From the NCBI RefSeq assembly GCF_000236905.1, contig NC_016524.1:496001-560000 (forward strand): a DNA stretch of 64,000 nucleotides, written 5' to 3'. This stretch comes from Tetrapisispora phaffii CBS 4417 (Eukaryota; Ascomycota; Saccharomycetes; Saccharomycetales; Saccharomycetaceae). Shown here one piece after another: positions 1 through 10,125 of this stretch. The notes beneath the pieces were generated by a model, which ran no database searches, had not been told where the DNA came from, and saw nothing but the letters and a program-made list of their open reading frames with translations. Made by a program: the position numbers and the translations under genes. Positions within the stretch are counted from its first letter, which is position 1. Each line of letters starts with the position of its first letter.

Positions 1-1
1 A

Positions 2-3000
2 GATGAGACCAAAAGAATCAAAATTTGGAGATCATTAGACACTCTAATTTTCAGTAACACATTTACTCTACCAAGTAGCGACTCTTACAAAACGTCATTT
101 AGTTCATTATTGGGTAGCTATTCGGAGATAATGGGATTTTTAAATCTGTTCCACAGCTTAACAGAAAATGAATCTCTTGCTTCGGATAACAACTTCTTGA
201 CTTTTGGAAAACTTACATTTCCTGAAAGATTAGGGCAAGGTTATAGAAAAGTTGGTGTATGGCCATATTATGAATATATTTTAAATGAACTATTTGTGAA
301 CTCATTCAAAATGCGAGATTATCAAAAAAAAGAACAACTTCAATTGACCATACTTAACATAATAACTAACGGTTTAAGTTCGTTCGATTATTCTGTTATA
401 CTAAATTCCAATATTGCAAATGTAGATCTTAACAAACTAGTAAGCACGACTAACTTTTTTAGTTACGTTCATGAATCTGCTGCAGTTGTGCTTTTTAATT
501 ACATTTTTACTGAAAAGATATTTACAGGAATCTATAAACTGATGTCAATAGGTGTTGACAATTTAAGAATTGATATCGATGGTGGACATGAACAAAAAAT
601 GTTGATCCAAAGTTCTCTACAGATTGTGAAGATGATATTTAAATATCAAGATACCTATTTAGAAGAACTCTGTCCAATCATTGTTAAGCAACGTATTGAT
701 AATTACTTCGTTCCGCGAAGATTTGGCTCTCATGGATTGAAGTCATTTTTTGATACAGTGGTTTTTAACTTGTCTGCGATAGCACACTTAGGTTTATACA
801 TCGGATCTGATGACAATAAGTTAGCATCTGAGTCTCTTCAGATTTTACAGATAATATCCCTCAGATATAACAACGATAACTTTGGCAGTAACATAATCCT
901 AACAACTTTTGATTCTGTCGATGAATCTGCTAGAATTAAAGAATCGTTTATTTTTAGAATAGATCGACCAATTGAAACGCTTTCTGATTTATCAGTAAAG
1001 CTGGGAATATTAGATTACATTGCTGATAATTTAACTTTCAATGATCTCCAACCTACAGTATCTCATTTATTGCTTGGATTTCAAGTCACAAATATTATAT
1101 CTATGGGGCCTGATCTGAATACATTTATTAGCTCAGGAACATCTTTACTACAGTCACTGATAAACTTGCTGATTTCTGCCCTCAATGCCTTATCACCTAA
1201 TAACGTAAATTATGCTCCTATGAGACTTGCTTCTCAAAGCATTGGAATACTGATGAAATTATGTCGTAACCCACTAACTGCTAATTTAACATTAGATTAT
1301 TTAGCTGAGCAGGAATTATTTTCCACATTATTATCAATTGGTCCACAAGTTAGTAAATATACACAGTGGAATGGCAGAATGTATGATAATAACTCTGCTG
1401 AAGATTGTAAAATTTTTATTGAGACCGAGTCAATAGGTGCCTTACTCTCATTTTTATCATTCAGAGGTTGCTTACTCCAATATTTAAGTTTATCCATCCA
1501 TAGACTTTCCTTTCATGGAACTCCATCTCAAACGAAATTATTAATTGAGGAATTAACTTCGAATGCTATGTACTCTGCTGGAATATTTTCTTTTCTGGAT
1601 TCTAGTAATTTAGGTAATTTTCACAAGGAACACGATCTGAGGCAGAACTTAAATCATTTTAAATTTTTACCTATTTCATTGGAGAATATTCAGCTGACAA
1701 ATTATCTCGAAGGTAACATTTATGATTTTACAAATTTAAATTCCTTATTGAATTTATACACTAGGTCAAAACTTTCAACAAGCCTAAATTCCACTAACCC
1801 AGAACTTGAAAAAGAAATCAAGAGTGAGTATTCTAGAGTCAAGCAGTTTGCAACAAATAATATCAGCCACAGCCGTGTGTTAGAGTTATTATTATTGAAC
1901 GTGCATACATGGGTTCAGCTAGTTCAAATAGTCGTAACCGATGGAGGTATGGAAACCTTAACTCGATCAAACTTCATTTTACAAGTTTTCAGTACTGTTG
2001 TACCAAAAATCAATGATTATGTCGAATATGATATAGCTTTTTCGGAAGAACTGGTATCATTGTGTGTATTCTTATTTGATATATACCACAAGGATTGCCA
2101 GGGTATTGGCGCCCAAAATAAATTTGATGTCCGCTTATATGAATTATTTAAGGCTTGTATTCATGGTATCAATTCTTCGGTGACATCTCCATCGTTGAGA
2201 TCAGATTTTTATGTGTTAGCAAACAATTACTTAACTGATATTTTAAAAGATGAATATATGGTTAAAAACATACTACATGATCTTCAGATGAATAGTAGCA
2301 GATTAATAGATATTATATGCAGCGATGCAGTATCAGGAGAGGGAACAAACCGTATAACTAGTATTTTATTGCTAGACTCGTTATTTCAACTCGGAACCCA
2401 CAATAAAGATAATTTTATTTTAGAATCACTTGCATCAGGTACTCATCTTCTTCTATTAATACTTTCCATTAAAAATATTGATTCACATTTCAAAATATCG
2501 CTTGATAATGTAACTCTTTCTTCATTTTTATATGAATTAACTGTGCTGAAGACTACTGTAAATATGCTCACTCGTATAGCTCAGTACAAAGGAGGTGCTC
2601 AATTATTGATTCGCAACAAACTTTTTTCCTCAATTGAAGAGTGCGATTACCTAAGTCTAGATCCTGATGTAGGCTTGAATTTGCTTCTTGAAAATATTAA
2701 TGGCAACAAAATTAATACACTAAGTTTTAACGTTACCAGGGAGAATATGCTACAAGCTCACGAGGATCCAAATAATATTTCATTGCTTGAACTATATATT
2801 CCTATTTTCCAATTATTATCTGCTGTTGTTATCGTCATGGGTAGTTCAAATAAGTCAACTTTACAAAGCGTTAGAGGTTTATTAAATAAACACAACAAAT
2901 TGTGTTCAAGTATTTTGAAAAAAAGTACTTTAATCCATTCTAGTGTGGATAAGGACGATCAAAATCCAAGTAAAGAGAATCTAAAAATTTTGACAAGATT

Positions 3001-3073
3001 AATTGTTATCCTCTGTAGTTTGACTTCATATCAAACAGATAACATGTCAAATATGTTTGTTGAAATTAAGTAA
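2..3073 (+). CDS. NUP192: Nup192, nuclear pore inner-ring nucleoporin (C-terminal part, cut by left edge)
   Basis: Large scaffold nucleoporin of the inner ring of the nuclear pore complex. The frame is open from base 2 with no stop, so this is the C-terminal ~1,023 residues of a protein that is about 1,680 residues in S. cerevisiae; the 5' part lies outside the window. The TTG at 110 is not a start. The sequence is helical and leucine/isoleucine-rich throughout with no membrane segment, as expected of this alpha-solenoid family; the stretch around residues 75-95 (RLGQGYRKVGVWPYYEYI) looks family-like. Context is strong: NUP192, NSP1, MHP1 and GYP6 lie in the same order and relative strands as YJL039C-YJL041W-YJL042W-YJL044C. 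It converges on NSP1, with stops 214 nt apart. Identification rests on sequence character plus synteny. Confidence 0.9.
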   Translation, partial: DETKRIKIWRSLDTLIFSNTFTLPSSDSYKTSFSSLLGSYSEIMGFLNLFHSLTENESLASDNNFLTFGKLTFPERLGQGYRKVGVWPYYEYILNELFVNSFKMRDYQKKEQLQLTILNIITNGLSSFDYSVILNSNIANVDLNKLVSTTNFFSYVHESAAVVLFNYIFTEKIFTGIYKLMSIGVDNLRIDIDGGHEQKMLIQSSLQIVKMIFKYQDTYLEELCPIIVKQRIDNYFVPRRFGSHGLKSFFDTVVFNLSAIAHLGLYIGSDDNKLASESLQILQIISLRYNNDNFGSNIILTTFDSVDESARIKESFIFRIDRPIETLSDLSVKLGILDYIADNLTFNDLQPTVSHLLLGFQVTNIISMGPDLNTFISSGTSLLQSLINLLISALNALSPNNVNYAPMRLASQSIGILMKLCRNPLTANLTLDYLAEQELFSTLLSIGPQVSKYTQWNGRMYDNNSAEDCKIFIETESIGALLSFLSFRGCLLQYLSLSIHRLSFHGTPSQTKLLIEELTSNAMYSAGIFSFLDSSNLGNFHKEHDLRQNLNHFKFLPISLENIQLTNYLEGNIYDFTNLNSLLNLYTRSKLSTSLNSTNPELEKEIKSEYSRVKQFATNNISHSRVLELLLLNVHTWVQLVQIVVTDGGMETLTRSNFILQVFSTVVPKINDYVEYDIAFSEELVSLCVFLFDIYHKDCQGIGAQNKFDVRLYELFKACIHGINSSVTSPSLRSDFYVLANNYLTDILKDEYMVKNILHDLQMNSSRLIDIICSDAVSGEGTNRITSILLLDSLFQLGTHNKDNFILESLASGTHLLLLILSIKNIDSHFKISLDNVTLSSFLYELTVLKTTVNMLTRIAQYKGGAQLLIRNKLFSSIEECDYLSLDPDVGLNLLLENINGNKINTLSFNVTRENMLQAHEDPNNISLLELYIPIFQLLSAVVIVMGSSNKSTLQSVRGLLNKHNKLCSSILKKSTLIHSSVDKDDQNPSKENLKILTRLIVILCSLTSYQTDNMSNMFVEIK

Positions 3074-3287
3074 TACGTGTATTTCTCAATTAATAGATGT
3101 GTATATACCTATCGTAATAAAATTGTACTTTTAAGACTAATGAATACAATTCACTCATTATCGGAAACGCTTTTAAAACAAATAGAAAACAATCAGACTA
3201 AATATGGAATCCTCATTATAAAGGTCACGAATAAACTTACTTGGTTATTTCACATTTATAGGTATCTGTATATATTGTTACGTAAGA

Positions 3288-5142
3288 TTACTTATTTGTC
3301 AGTTTTAGTTTATTTTCTAAAGATGTCGAAGTCTGGTCTAAAGATTTTAATGCATCTAAATGAGTGTTCAACAACTTTACAAGTTGGATACTTTCATGTT
3401 TATTATTCAAATTAATATTAGTAGCCTTGTTAAATATATTACTCACGTTGTTGACCTCTTCTATTAAAGAAGATAAATTTTGTGACAAGTAAGATAAATT
3501 TAAATCCAGTTTCTCAGCCGTTTTATAAGCTAGTTGCCTCTTTTGGTCATTATTATTAGAGACACTACCAGATCCAGATGCCAATAGATCTGAAAGTAAT
3601 GTTTCTATTTTGCCTTCATAATTATCTAAGAATAATTCCAAATCATCTTGTTGTCTCTCAATATGGTGCAGCGATTGCTCTACTTTATTCTGAGTTTGTT
3701 CTGCTAAAATATTATCATTGTATAACTGACTTATTTGTGAACCACCTTGTACTAAAATATTATCCCATTGGTTCAAATTTTTGGCATAGCCATCAAAATG
3801 AGATGATGTATCGGACAATTGTTTAGTCCATCTCGTTATAATATCATCTAATGTATTATTTTCTAGCGATATTGGCTTTACCTCGGTAGGCTTCATTTTT
3901 ATAGAATCAGAAGTTGATGTGGTCGAAGATATATTTCCGAGCGTATCATTGGCTTTATTACTTAGATTGGAAGGAGAAGATACTTTGTCTGAACCGAATA
4001 CACTAGAAACAGGTTTATCGTCTTTCTTTTCATCAGGTTTAGCACCAAACGAAAATGCCGGTTTAGCATCTTTATTTTCATCCGGCTTAGAACCAAATGA
4101 AAAGGATGGTTTGTCTTCTTTCTTTTCATCAGGTTTAGCACCAAACGAAAATGCTGGTTTACCATCAGATTTAGCACCAAACGAAATTGCTGGTTTACCA
4201 TCAGATTTAGCACCAAATGAAAGCGATGGTTTGTCTTCTTTCTTTTCATCAGGTTTAGCACCAAACGAAAATGCTGGTTTATTATCAGGTTTACTTTCTA
4301 ATTTGACACCAAGTGAGAAAGCCGCTTTTTCATCCCCTGTTTTAGCTCCAAATGCAGAACTTGTGTTACTTCCAAACAAACCACCAGTACTTTTAGTTGC
4401 ATCATCAGTGTTATTGCCAAATGAAAAAGTTTTTTTGTTGTCTGTTGAAACTGGTGTAGCGGCACCAAATGCAGGTTTGTTTCCTGAGTTAGTTGATGCA
4501 GCTGAAAATCCTCCAAAGGCTGGTTTCTGATTTAAGTTGGCAGATCCAAATTTGTTTGTAGTTGTGCCTGCAGTCGAAGAAGAGTTTAATCCTGAATTTA
4601 ATGCGGAGCCAAATGCAGAATTAGAAGGTTGACTAGAAGTTGTTGCAGCTCCAAAAAGTGATGATGGCTGAGAACCGGCTGTGTTACTGTTATGCATGCC
4701 AAAGCCAGATGATGTAGTTGCAGTATTGATGGAAGAAGCTTGATTATTCGAAGTGGCTGCAGAGTTCATACTGAAAGCTGAAGTAGATGGTGCAGTAGCA
4801 ATTGAATTAGTGGCGCCATTGTTCCCAAAAGAAGGAACATTAGAAGCTGAATTGTTGTTACCAAATGCTGGGGTTTGATTTCCTAAATTTAAATTGGAAG
4901 TATTGGTGTTGTTTGTGTTTGAAGCAGCACCAAATGCTGATGGAGCATTACCTGCCGGCGTAGACCCAGCGCCATTGAAATTAAAACTAAAACCTGTACT
5001 TTTATTAGGAGTATTAAAATTCACTGTAAAAAAAACAATTATATCATAAATTGAGAAAATATGTTAGTATGTAATCTTGAATCAACAAAGAAAATTTTCA
5101 TGTGGAAGAAAGCTTCAAAAATTGCCTTAAATAATACATACT
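3288..5142 (-). CDS. NSP1: Nsp1, FG-repeat nucleoporin (two exons; intron splits the ATG)
   Basis: FG nucleoporin of the central pore channel, partner of Nup57/Nup49 and of Nup82. CDS is complement(join(3288..5023,5142)), 578 aa. Exon 1 supplies only the A of the start codon; the TG comes from exon 2. The continuous frame appears to begin with GTG at 5024, which is really the last intron base plus TG. Residues 1-200 are Asn/Ser/Ala-rich with scattered FG; about 205-345 is a Lys/Asp-rich block of FSFG, LSFG and ISFG repeats; about 375-578 is the coiled-coil domain that anchors it in the pore. The S. cerevisiae protein is 823 aa, so the FSFG array is much shorter here. It converges with NUP192. 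Known S. cerevisiae NSP1 also has an intron right at its start. Confidence 0.95.
4020..4310 (-). repeat. Tandem FSFG-coding repeats inside NSP1
   Basis: Imperfect direct repeats, unit roughly 27-57 nt, each coding for an SFG-A/S-K spacer followed by DEKK..DKP or DGKP. Seen on the plus strand as recurring GCACCAAACGAAAATGCTGG-like blocks. Two unit types alternate: a long one with DEKKEDKP and a short one with SDGKP. The repeats also keep open a 203-codon frame on the opposite strand, which I take to be a by-product. Confidence 0.9.
5024..5141 (-). other. Intron of NSP1 (splits the start codon)
   Basis: 118 nt on the minus strand. Donor GTATGT at 5141 directly follows an A at 5142; branch site TACTAAC at 5069..5063; pyrimidine tract then ACAG ending at 5024, followed by TGAATTTT. 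Splicing creates A|TG AAT TTT, giving Met-Asn-Phe-Asn, the expected Nsp1 N-terminus. All three signals match yeast consensus. Confidence 0.93.
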
Positions 5143-5670
5143 TTCCTTACTTGTACTAGTTTTATAGATACAATCTATTAAAGATATGAATTGGCTCTAT
5201 GGAATGTGTATATTAATAATTATATGATAATAATATACAATATAAATTAAAATATTAAGTTTATTTTATAGGTTAATAGTTCTAAATATATGTCCATTAA
5301 TTATTTACAAGTTCATTTTTTTCAATTTTTGGATATTCCAATTTACAAAGTGATAATGATTAAGACCGGGTAACTACAATAAGTAACAGATGTCACATAT
5401 AAATAAATAGATTATTAATGACACCAATGATGTTTTGAATGATCTCAGTTAAACATAATTACACGTATTTATACAATTTACATTTTATTATACCTATCAC
5501 CAAATAGAATAATCCAACTTGAATGCTGACAAAAAAAACCAATACAGCAAAAATTATCTGAGTAGGAAATGATCATTAGGTTAAGATATCCTATTATATT
5601 TTCATGAGGTTCATTTCAAAATGTGTAGGTTATAAAGTATATATATATATATAACTACATGTTAGAAGCT
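5143..5670. other. Intergenic, NSP1 promoter / MHP1 3' end
   Basis: AT-rich spacer between two minus-strand genes. It holds a Reb1-type site (separate entry), several T/A-rich tracts and a TA dinucleotide run at about 5638-5654 just beyond the MHP1 stop. No open frame or RNA gene seen. Confidence 0.7.
5366..5373. promoter_or_regulatory. Reb1-type site upstream of NSP1
   Basis: CCGGGTAA, the core recognised by the general regulatory factor Reb1, about 225 nt upstream of the NSP1 start. The position suits a nucleosome-depleting promoter element. Motif match only. Confidence 0.55.
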
Positions 5671-8600
5671 TTACTTCTTAGATATAAATTGATCTAACAC
5701 ACTATCATAAGCAGCATCGATCGCTTTTTGGTCCTCGCCGTTTAAATTACTTGGATTTTCCTTTTGGTCAGATTTGTTCTCAGGATCCGTTGAATCGGAA
5801 TTCGATCCATTACGTTCTCTAGAAATATAATGCTTTAACGTTCCCTGTTCACTTACAGGACTCTTCTTAAATATTTCATGTAAATGATAGCCATGCTTGT
5901 GTAACTCGTCAATGATATCTACAGAATTCGATATATCATTTCTTAAAATCAAATCCTTAATTAAATCACTATTAACAGGTTCCTTAGTATTTGCCCCTAA
6001 TTCTTCATCTACCAAATCGTGACATTCGTGGTCAACATGAGTGCTCAATAAAGCTGATTTCTTGAAAATTTTACCTTCTTCACTAGTCTGCGAATAAACT
6101 TTGCTAGTTGTAGCAGTAATGAGGTTTGTTTTTTGCTCACTAACCTCTGTACTTGGATCAAACTCCCTAACCAGCTCTCTTTGGTAAGGTGCATAATGGT
6201 TCAATTTATTTAAGTTTAAGTAACTCGATAAAGCAGGCATAGTTTCTGTAGGAGAATAATCTGTGTTGGAGCCTCTTAGATCGTGTTTGTTGATGTCATG
6301 TTCCCCTCTTTTTGATTTTAATAATCTAATACCTTTTTCAAGACAATCATTTGTAAAACATAGCCTAATTAAAGTTTCTTTACCTTCTGTGTTTAATTGT
6401 CCTTTAGCTTGAAGATTAAATAAATCATTTACAACCTTAATAATCGTTACCCTCGAATTGCTTAGATTATTTATGAAGTCATCAACTTCTTTATCAAATT
6501 CTGGATCATCTTTGCCTCTCTTCGTCAAAATTTTTGCCAATTCTTCTTGGAGATTAGGAAGAGGAACGTTTTTTTCATCGACAGCATTTAAAGTCTTGAA
6601 TTGATCTTGTAGATTTCTAAGTGTTAGAATTGAAAGCTCATTAGTCAAATCCTCTGAGAAGTCTTGAGAATCAACGTTCAAGGTTATTATGGAATTGCTT
6701 TTCCTTACCGCATCCATTAATAGTTTATAAGTAGCAACTTCCAATTTTGATCCTAGCATTGAGAAATAATTCAATTTTGAGCATAGAGGTAAAATTTCTG
6801 TAAGCATGACTATTTCTGTGTTTTGGATATTATTATAATCAAGATGTAACCTAACCAGATCAACAAACACCGGTAAACATTTAATTAAGGTACGCGAGCA
6901 TGCAGGGAAAATCTTTGGATTGTTAGAAAGATCTAAAAACTGAAGATTTTCACAGTAACATAAAACAGTTATTAATTTTAAAACTTCATTATCATTACTA
7001 GTTGCCCCATCAAGCACTTCAAGATTAGTACCATTAAATGACAGGTAACTTAATGCATCCTGGTAACCTGCATTCTGGATTTTATTCCATATGGCATCGG
7101 AAAACGAGGACAGTTTACCTCTTAAATCATTGAAACCTACATCTAAACCAGTCACATTATTTTGAACTAGCCATTTTGACAATAAATCACACTGTTCTTT
7201 CGTTAACTTATTAAATGCCAATCCCAATCTTTCGGTAGCCATGCAAGCAACTTCGATAAAATTTTCAAATTGATCTAACGACATCTGGGCACCTGCTATG
7301 ATAATTTCCTCAAGCCCACCTTTTTTCGCAATCGAGGCAGTCAATAAATCCCAATTTAATTCACTACGATTCTCTGGATTGTAGTTCATTCTTGTATCGG
7401 ATTTTTTTAATACGTTATGCTTCAACTTTTGCGCGCTAGTGATTATACTTGGTGCCATTGATAAATCAACAGATTTTAATTCTTTACGATTACAAATAAA
7501 ATAACAAACTAACTTCCAACCTTCGCTATCTAATGGGGTATTCCTCATAGATAATTTAATTAAAGATTTATTGAAAATAATAGAACTTAACAATATTCTT
7601 AGCATTTGCACTGATAAATGTACCCCGTCCAAGGATAAACTAACAATTGGGACTGCTCTAATAAAATCACTGAATGTCAAAATTTCAATCATTGAAGGAT
7701 GAGGATTGTGTAACTTTAGAATAGGTATAGGTGATGTCGAGCCTTTTTTTATTTGTCTCATGGTAGCTGGAATTGGTAAAATTTCACGTAAGTGACAACA
7801 TCTTGTATATACTTCGTCATGTGGTATGTCCTCATTTGGTGGATATGGTGTATCGTCAACGTCCTCAATTTTAAGTTCGTAGTCAGCTGCATCTGAAGCG
7901 GGCGCGTGAACTAATTGTTTATCAATTTTTAACTTAGAAGCCATGTCACTAATTTCAACTTCACCTTCATCCTCATTATCACTATCATTTCTAGCCACCT
8001 TTGCTCTTTCAGAAGCTTCTTTTGATGCAACCTGGGTATGTTCATCATGGCTTGCTACTTCATTAGGTTGCTTGTGCTTGTCAAGCTGTTCATTATTACC
8101 CTGGATAGCAGTTTCGGGTTGAGTATTGTCGTCGGATGCTGGGGGTTCAAATTCTGATAAAAGATGTAACCTCCCAGTACCACCTATAACCATACCTGGA
8201 CTGAAAGATGATGATACCTCTCGCCTCTCTTCTGGCGTTAACCTATGAATAATAACCGAACCATCTGGTTTTACTTCAACCTCACCTGGTCTAGGATTCT
8301 TGCTAGAAATTTGTTGAGGAGGATCATTAAAGTATGTATTTTGGGCAAATGCAACAAATTTCAAAGGTTCAACTTTTTCTAAGCCTGGTACAACAAGTTT
8401 GGTATCTTTTTTCCTGTTTTGTTTTGCAACACTTGTCTGCAGTTCCCGAGTACTTTCAATATTTGATAAAGCTGTGTTAGATTGCTTCGAAGCCAATGAT
8501 TGACTAGAACCAACAGCACCTGCATTTCCGTGAGAGGTTACTCGGGAAAGAAATGAACCGAATCTGCTTGAGTTTGAGATGGATGTACCGGCAGGGTGTT

Positions 8601-9477
8601 CTTGCTGTTGCATGCGATTAAGTTCTTCTTCAGATATTGAGTTATCTTCTAATCTCCTTAGACTCGAAAGTTTGATGGCAGGGGGGAATTTAGAACGCTT
8701 CGGATGAGCTGGAATTTGTCTACCCCTTGCGTCTACCGCTGAATTAGGTTTACTAGGCGAATCTTGGTGACTTTTATTAATGTCAGAATCCTGTGAATCC
8801 TGTGAATCAACATAATTTTGATTTTTAAAAGCTGACACAGAAAACCCATTTTTCTTATAATATTCAATGAATTCCTCCAGCTTTTTATTCCTAGGATGAA
8901 CATACCGAGATTCCGATGTCTCATTGAAAGACATTTTATTTGCCGAGCTTTCTATATGAACTTCATTGTGGTTGCTGGGACTCATAGTGGCAGAGGACAC
9001 AGAGTGATGCTCTGAATGAGTAGTATGGCTAGTTGGGGTTTGCATCTCCAGTGAAGGTGGCATACTCCTTTCTTTCTCTTGTCTATGTTTACTAGAACTT
9101 CTAAAAAGAGACGAAAAAAACCCATGATGTTTCTGTTCCTCCATAGGTTTACTTGCCGTTACTGACCTACGTAAAGTATCCCCATTAGCATGCATATAAC
9201 TTGTTCCTTTCACTGGGATTGAATTTACTTTTCTTATTGGAATATTTTCTTCACGAGCAGGTCTAGAATTCTCAGACCCTCTAGTATTTCCTACTTCGGA
9301 TTTTGGAGAACTACCGATTGTCTCTAAATGACCTTCGTTACTTCTATCATTATGCAAAACATCATTTTGTACATTTTTTCCACCGATTAACCAATCTACA
9401 TCTAAATTTGGTAAAGTCCCCTTTTCTAAGTATTTCTCCACAGATGGATCCACATTATCATATTCATGTGCACTCAT
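5671..9477 (-). CDS. MHP1: Mhp1-like microtubule-associated protein
   Basis: 1,268 aa; the S. cerevisiae protein is about 1,400. Mhp1 is described as a microtubule-interacting protein related to MAP4. Residues 1-560 are low-complexity, Ser/Asn/Gln-rich and probably disordered, with short basic patches. About 610-930 is a folded region with leucine-rich-repeat-like segments (LKSVDLSM, LQFLDLSNN, LVRLHLDYNN). The C-terminus is acidic and Asp/Ser/Lys-rich. ATG at 9477 gives MSAHEYDNVDPSVEKYL, a plausible N-terminus. It lies upstream of NSP1 on the same strand and divergent from GYP6, exactly as in S. cerevisiae (YJL042W). The LRR-like core suggests a folded scaffold in addition to any microtubule-binding region; that is inference. 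Confidence 0.85.
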   Translation of the reverse strand: MSAHEYDNVDPSVEKYLEKGTLPNLDVDWLIGGKNVQNDVLHNDRSNEGHLETIGSSPKSEVGNTRGSENSRPAREENIPIRKVNSIPVKGTSYMHANGDTLRRSVTASKPMEEQKHHGFFSSLFRSSSKHRQEKERSMPPSLEMQTPTSHTTHSEHHSVSSATMSPSNHNEVHIESSANKMSFNETSESRYVHPRNKKLEEFIEYYKKNGFSVSAFKNQNYVDSQDSQDSDINKSHQDSPSKPNSAVDARGRQIPAHPKRSKFPPAIKLSSLRRLEDNSISEEELNRMQQQEHPAGTSISNSSRFGSFLSRVTSHGNAGAVGSSQSLASKQSNTALSNIESTRELQTSVAKQNRKKDTKLVVPGLEKVEPLKFVAFAQNTYFNDPPQQISSKNPRPGEVEVKPDGSVIIHRLTPEERREVSSSFSPGMVIGGTGRLHLLSEFEPPASDDNTQPETAIQGNNEQLDKHKQPNEVASHDEHTQVASKEASERAKVARNDSDNEDEGEVEISDMASKLKIDKQLVHAPASDAADYELKIEDVDDTPYPPNEDIPHDEVYTRCCHLREILPIPATMRQIKKGSTSPIPILKLHNPHPSMIEILTFSDFIRAVPIVSLSLDGVHLSVQMLRILLSSIIFNKSLIKLSMRNTPLDSEGWKLVCYFICNRKELKSVDLSMAPSIITSAQKLKHNVLKKSDTRMNYNPENRSELNWDLLTASIAKKGGLEEIIIAGAQMSLDQFENFIEVACMATERLGLAFNKLTKEQCDLLSKWLVQNNVTGLDVGFNDLRGKLSSFSDAIWNKIQNAGYQDALSYLSFNGTNLEVLDGATSNDNEVLKLITVLCYCENLQFLDLSNNPKIFPACSRTLIKCLPVFVDLVRLHLDYNNIQNTEIVMLTEILPLCSKLNYFSMLGSKLEVATYKLLMDAVRKSNSIITLNVDSQDFSEDLTNELSILTLRNLQDQFKTLNAVDEKNVPLPNLQEELAKILTKRGKDDPEFDKEVDDFINNLSNSRVTIIKVVNDLFNLQAKGQLNTEGKETLIRLCFTNDCLEKGIRLLKSKRGEHDINKHDLRGSNTDYSPTETMPALSSYLNLNKLNHYAPYQRELVREFDPSTEVSEQKTNLITATTSKVYSQTSEEGKIFKKSALLSTHVDHECHDLVDEELGANTKEPVNSDLIKDLILRNDISNSVDIIDELHKHGYHLHEIFKKSPVSEQGTLKHYISRERNGSNSDSTDPENKSDQKENPSNLNGEDQKAIDAAYDSVLDQFISKK

Positions 9478-10125
9478 GGTGAATAACTGCTTTAATTATC
9501 AATAAATATAGATATATTTATATATTCAATTATAATTCAACAACCTTGTAGTAGAAAACCGTACTTCGTATTTACTTCCAATGAGTTAATGAAATACCAT
9601 ATAAATATACATTTGAACGCAAAAACTTCTATATTTCTGTGTATCTGTATGAGTTTCAATTTCATCAGCTCTACTTCATACAACGCAAATATATCCAATA
9701 ATTATAATCCTTTTATAACACTCGATCCCCTTCTAATTTTTATATTGAAATAAAAATTCTTTACATTGAATATTATGTCTTTTTTGGGTTTTAAGAAGAC
9801 AGCAATTAATTAAAAAAGTAAAAGCTGAGAATACGAAATATGTGAAAATAGTTAGAAACACTCGTGGGACTATACGAAATTCAGGACCGTTAGAGTATTA
9901 AAATGTATAATATAAAGGCACCTCAACGTTAAATATCCAACATTACAAATAAAAGTGTTAGTAACTGGAATTTAATATCGATCAAAAGAATGACTGAGCT
10001 GAGATACAAGTCATTGGTGAATTGGTAACAAGTGATTATTTTATAGATTGTTGATTATACTCAAGAAGGGCTTTGCTTTTAAGTGTTGAGAAAAAAATTG
10101 TTGAAATTTTTTTATGTACTCATAA
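9478..10125. other. Divergent promoter region MHP1 / GYP6
   Basis: 648 bp, AT-rich, shared by two divergent genes. A TATA-like stretch (TATAATATAAA) is at about 9906-9916. A GTTAGTA at 9957-9963 would be a minus-strand branch site, but no matching donor lies upstream of it. No coding sequence seen. Confidence 0.6.

Noticed and set aside
3077..3415. 112-codon plus-strand frame after NUP192
   Set aside because: Overlaps the NSP1 3' coding region antisense and lacks recognisable content.
3919..4530. 203-codon plus-strand open frame within NSP1
   Set aside because: It is the complement of the repetitive FSFG-coding region; repeats with the same length phase keep the opposite strand open. No independent protein features.
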